Source of the DNA: J054 sp051008735 | GTDB lineage: Bacteria; Pseudomonadota; Gammaproteobacteria; Steroidobacterales; GCA-2729495 | DNA: 8,936 nucleotides | Assembly (NCBI GenBank): GCA_051008735.1 | Contig: JBPCXH010000074.1 | Location: 1 to 8,936, forward strand | Reading direction: 5' to 3' | Position numbers and translations under genes: made by a program | The notes under the pieces: model-generated | What the model was told of the DNA's origin: nothing | Database searches by the model: none | The model's input: the letters and a program-made list of their open reading frames with translations, nothing else | Shown: positions 6,770 to 8,936 of the stretch, piece after piece | How the letters are laid out: each line of letters opens with the position of its first letter | How positions within the stretch are numbered: the stretch's first letter is position 1

Positions 6770-7447
6770 ATGTTGGCCAGCGCCTATTTTTTTGATCTGG
6801 ACGGCACCTTGCTGGATACCGCACCCGACATGGTGGGCGCACTGAATGCCCTGCGGGCTGAGCACCAGCTGTCGCCGATGGATTACGCAGCGGCCAGAAC
6901 CCAGGTTTCCAACGGCGCTGCCGGGCTCCTGTCCATTGCCTTCGCTCACCTGGATGAGGCCCGCCGCGAATCCCTGCGGGGGCGCTACCTGGATATCTAC
7001 GCCGAAAGACTCTCCGAACAGACGTCACCCTTCCCAGGGATGCTCGACGTATTGGATAAGCTGGACCAAGCCGGACAACCTTGGGGCATCGTCACCAACA
7101 AACCGGGGTTTCTGACTGAGCCCCTGCTAGCCGCGCAAGGTCTTAGCCCTCGCTGTGCCTGCATTGTTAGCGGCGATACACTGCCACAACGGAAACCTCA
7201 CCCGGAGCCCTTGCTGCATGCCGCCCGCCTGGCTGGCGTCGACAATACCGCGGCTGTTTATGTCGGCGATGCACGGCGCGATATTGAGGCCGGCCAGGCC
7301 GCTGGCATGGTGACCGTCGTCGCCACCTATGGCTACCTGGAACCGGGCGAGGATCCGCTGCTATGGGGGGCTGATCACGCTGTTGATCATCCAGCAGAAT
7401 TACTCCAGCTACCTGGCTTTCACGACAACCCGGACACACTCAAATGA
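6770..7447 (+). CDS. mupP: HAD-family phosphatase, probable N-acetylmuramic acid 6-phosphate phosphatase
   Basis: This 225-residue HAD subfamily IA hydrolase resembles Pseudomonas MupP, which dephosphorylates MurNAc-6-phosphate in the anhydro-recycling branch of cell-wall salvage. The motifs are complete: motif I FDLDGTLLDTAPD with nucleophile D9 and acid/base D11, motif II VTNKP with T109, motif III K142 in QRKPHPEP, and motif IV VGDARRD with D167 and D171. A helical cap lies between motifs I and II. The end, WGADHAVDHPAELLQL, closely recalls MupP proteins. The start at 6770 lies 4 nt after the ubiG stop and places the motif I aspartate at the usual position; an in-frame extension 23 codons upstream lies inside ubiG and is unlikely. 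The stop overlaps the rmuC start as ATGA. Phosphoglycolate phosphatase (Gph) is the main alternative name; position between ubiG and a yciK-type gene favours MupP. Confidence 0.85.
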   Translation: MLASAYFFDLDGTLLDTAPDMVGALNALRAEHQLSPMDYAAARTQVSNGAAGLLSIAFAHLDEARRESLRGRYLDIYAERLSEQTSPFPGMLDVLDKLDQAGQPWGIVTNKPGFLTEPLLAAQGLSPRCACIVSGDTLPQRKPHPEPLLHAARLAGVDNTAAVYVGDARRDIEAGQAAGMVTVVATYGYLEPGEDPLLWGADHAVDHPAELLQLPGFHDNPDTLK

Positions 7448-8787
7448 CCATCGAACTGCCCTGGCTGACGGAACTGGGCGCCCTGGACTGGCGCCTGGCG
7501 GCAGGCATTGTTTTTGCCCTTGGCATGGCACTGGGTAGCGCGCTGGTTAGCCTGATTAGCGGGAAACACCGCCGACGGCTGGAAGCCGAGCTGGCCGCGG
7601 CCGAGGCCCATCGTGCTTCAGATGCTGCCATTGCCGCAGAGCGCCTGGCTGCGTCAACACAGGCAGAAGAACGACTGACAGGAATTTTTGGCAAGCTGGC
7701 GAATGACACCCTGTCACAGCAAAGCGAAACTTTTTTGCGTCTCGCCCGCGAAAGCCTGGGGCAGCACCAGGAGAAAGCCTCAGCCGCGCTGGGCGAGCGC
7801 GAGCAAGCGGTTGCCGAGCTGATTAAACCCATCCGCGAGGCTCTGGCAAAAACGCACGAACAGATTGGCGTTATTGAAAAGGAGCGTGCCGAATCCTTTG
7901 GCAGTATCCGGACCCAGCTGGAGGCCATGGCCAGCAATCAGGACAACCTGCGTCAGGAAACCCACAAACTTGTCAAAGCCCTGCGCCGCCCGGAAGTGCG
8001 CGGCCAATGGGGAGAATTTACCCTGCGGCGGGTGGTCGAACTCGCCGGCATGGTCGAGCACTGCGACTTTCACGAGCAGGTACACACCGTCACTGAAGCC
8101 GGGGCTATCCGCCCTGATCTGATTATTCACCTGCCCGACGAGGGCCAGATGGTGGTGGATGTCAAAACACCCCTGGACGCATTCCTTGAGGCCACTGAAG
8201 CTGAGAGTGATGAGGACAAAAAGTCTGCACTGCAACGCCACACGCGCAATGTATCTAACCGGGTCAAAGAACTGGCAGCCAAAGCCTACTGGTCCCAGTT
8301 CGACCGCAGCCCGGAGTTCGTGATCCTGTTTATCCCCGGCGAGCAGTTTTTATCAGCCGCCCTGGCAGAAAACCCCGCCTTGCTGGAAGAAGCCATGCGC
8401 CAGCGGGTTATCCTGGCGACCCCGACCAGCCTGATGGCCCTGCTCAAAGCCGTGGCTTATGGCTGGAGGAATCTGGCGCTGGCCGACGGTGCCGATGAAA
8501 TTCGCAGCCTGGCCGTGGATCTCTATGACCGGCTGGCCGTCTTTACCAATCACATGCTGCGGCTGGGACGCCAGCTGGATGGCGGCGTCAAGGCCTACAA
8601 CCAGGCCGTGGGTTCCCTCGAACGCAAGGTCCTGCCTGGGGCCCGCAAATTCACCGAACTGGGCGTGGATCCGAAACAGCCCATTGAGGAACTGCCCGGC
8701 ATTGAGACCAATACCCGTGAAACCACTGACCTGTCTCCGGCGGACGAACCGGTGGCCGACGATGATGAACGCAGCAAGACGCATTAG
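7444..8787 (+). CDS. rmuC: RmuC family protein, membrane-anchored coiled-coil with nuclease-like fold
   Basis: The 447-residue RmuC homologue is linked by family knowledge to limiting rearrangements at inverted repeats in E. coli; its biochemical activity is not firmly established. The layout is typical: one N-terminal membrane segment (about 18-38, LAAGIVFALGMALGSALVSL), a long Ala/Glu/Arg-rich coiled coil (about 42-180), then the RmuC domain (about 180-405). Conserved pieces include RRPEVRGQWGE (181-191), RPDLIIHLP (223-231) and VVDVKTPLDAF (237-247). P224-D225 together with D239 and K241 read like a PD-(D/E)xK nuclease core. FIPGEQFLSAAL (297-308) and ILATPTSLMALL (323-334) are also typical of the family. 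The C-terminus (about 422-447) is acidic and probably disordered. Its ATG shares ATGA with the mupP stop, implying translational coupling; there is no separate strong ribosome site. The yciK-like gene follows 12 nt later. Confidence 0.95.
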   Translation: MTIELPWLTELGALDWRLAAGIVFALGMALGSALVSLISGKHRRRLEAELAAAEAHRASDAAIAAERLAASTQAEERLTGIFGKLANDTLSQQSETFLRLARESLGQHQEKASAALGEREQAVAELIKPIREALAKTHEQIGVIEKERAESFGSIRTQLEAMASNQDNLRQETHKLVKALRRPEVRGQWGEFTLRRVVELAGMVEHCDFHEQVHTVTEAGAIRPDLIIHLPDEGQMVVDVKTPLDAFLEATEAESDEDKKSALQRHTRNVSNRVKELAAKAYWSQFDRSPEFVILFIPGEQFLSAALAENPALLEEAMRQRVILATPTSLMALLKAVAYGWRNLALADGADEIRSLAVDLYDRLAVFTNHMLRLGRQLDGGVKAYNQAVGSLERKVLPGARKFTELGVDPKQPIEELPGIETNTRETTDLSPADEPVADDDERSKTH

Positions 8788-8799
8788 ATAAAACGCCTC

Positions 8800-8936
8800 A
8801 TGACATTTAAACCCGACGACTACCGACCCGCACCGGACCTGCTCAGGGACCGGGTTGTTCTTGTGACCGGCGCCGGACGCGGCATCGGTCGGGCAGCCGC
8901 TCTGGCGTATGCGGCCCATGGCGCAACCGTCATTTT
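8800..8936 (+). CDS. yciK: YciK-like short-chain dehydrogenase, N-terminal part (cut by the window edge)
   Basis: Only the first 45 codons lie in the window. They encode a short lead (DLLRDRVVLVTG) and the NAD(P)-binding loop TGAGRGIGRA (T23-G24-x3-G28-I29-G30), the classical SDR signature TGxxxGIG, then AYAAHGATVI. The DLL-x-R-VVLVTGA opening and operon position match the YciK group of SDRs found next to mupP and ubiG in Pseudomonas. The physiological substrate of that group is not well defined, and the catalytic Ser-Tyr-Lys residues are outside the window. It starts 12 nt after the rmuC stop with no clear Shine-Dalgarno motif. Membership of the SDR family is certain; the YciK assignment is likely. 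Confidence 0.85.
   Translation, partial: MTFKPDDYRPAPDLLRDRVVLVTGAGRGIGRAAALAYAAHGATVI

Overview
This 8.9 kb window is ordinary chromosomal DNA from a gammaproteobacterium, carrying eight protein-coding genes (two cut by the window ends) at high coding density. The gene order (gyrA followed by serC on one side; a TRZ/ATZ-type nucleoside deaminase, ubiG, a MupP-type HAD phosphatase and a YciK-like SDR on the other) recalls the gyrA neighbourhood of Pseudomonas and relatives. The proteins also look like gammaproteobacterial versions. I infer a Pseudomonadales-like or related marine/environmental gammaproteobacterium but cannot name a genus. I see no mobile element, CRISPR array, tRNA, rRNA or prophage gene.

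Left arm, minus strand (4458 down to 1): gyrA, then serC 41 nt downstream, then a 5' fragment of serA 18 nt further on, running off the window edge. This looks like one transcription unit joining the DNA gyrase A subunit to the first two steps of phosphoserine synthesis: SerA oxidises 3-phosphoglycerate and SerC transaminates the product. GyrA keeps E. coli numbering exactly through the catalytic Tyr122 and the GyrA box. It has Thr at quinolone position 83 and a shortened acidic tail.

Divergent intergenic region (4459-4706, about 250 nt): it holds a plausible extended -10 promoter for gyrA and, between that promoter and the gyrA start, a GC-rich hairpin followed by seven T residues. That layout looks like an intrinsic terminator inside the gyrA leader, i.e. 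a possible attenuator. It is the least expected signal in the window.

Right arm, plus strand (4707-8936): mtaD, ubiG, mupP, rmuC and the start of yciK are packed with junctions of -8, +4, -4 and +12 nt, so they are almost certainly one operon with translational coupling. Roles are a methylthioadenosine/S-adenosylhomocysteine-type deaminase, the ubiquinone O-methyltransferase, an N-acetylmuramate-6-phosphate phosphatase of cell-wall recycling, a membrane-anchored coiled-coil RmuC nuclease-fold protein, and a short-chain dehydrogenase. The direct neighbourhood of a SAM-using methyltransferase and an enzyme family that removes SAM by-products is biochemically suggestive. Nothing here looks like a wholly new system; the leads are the gyrA leader, the rmuC placement and the missing mtnA.
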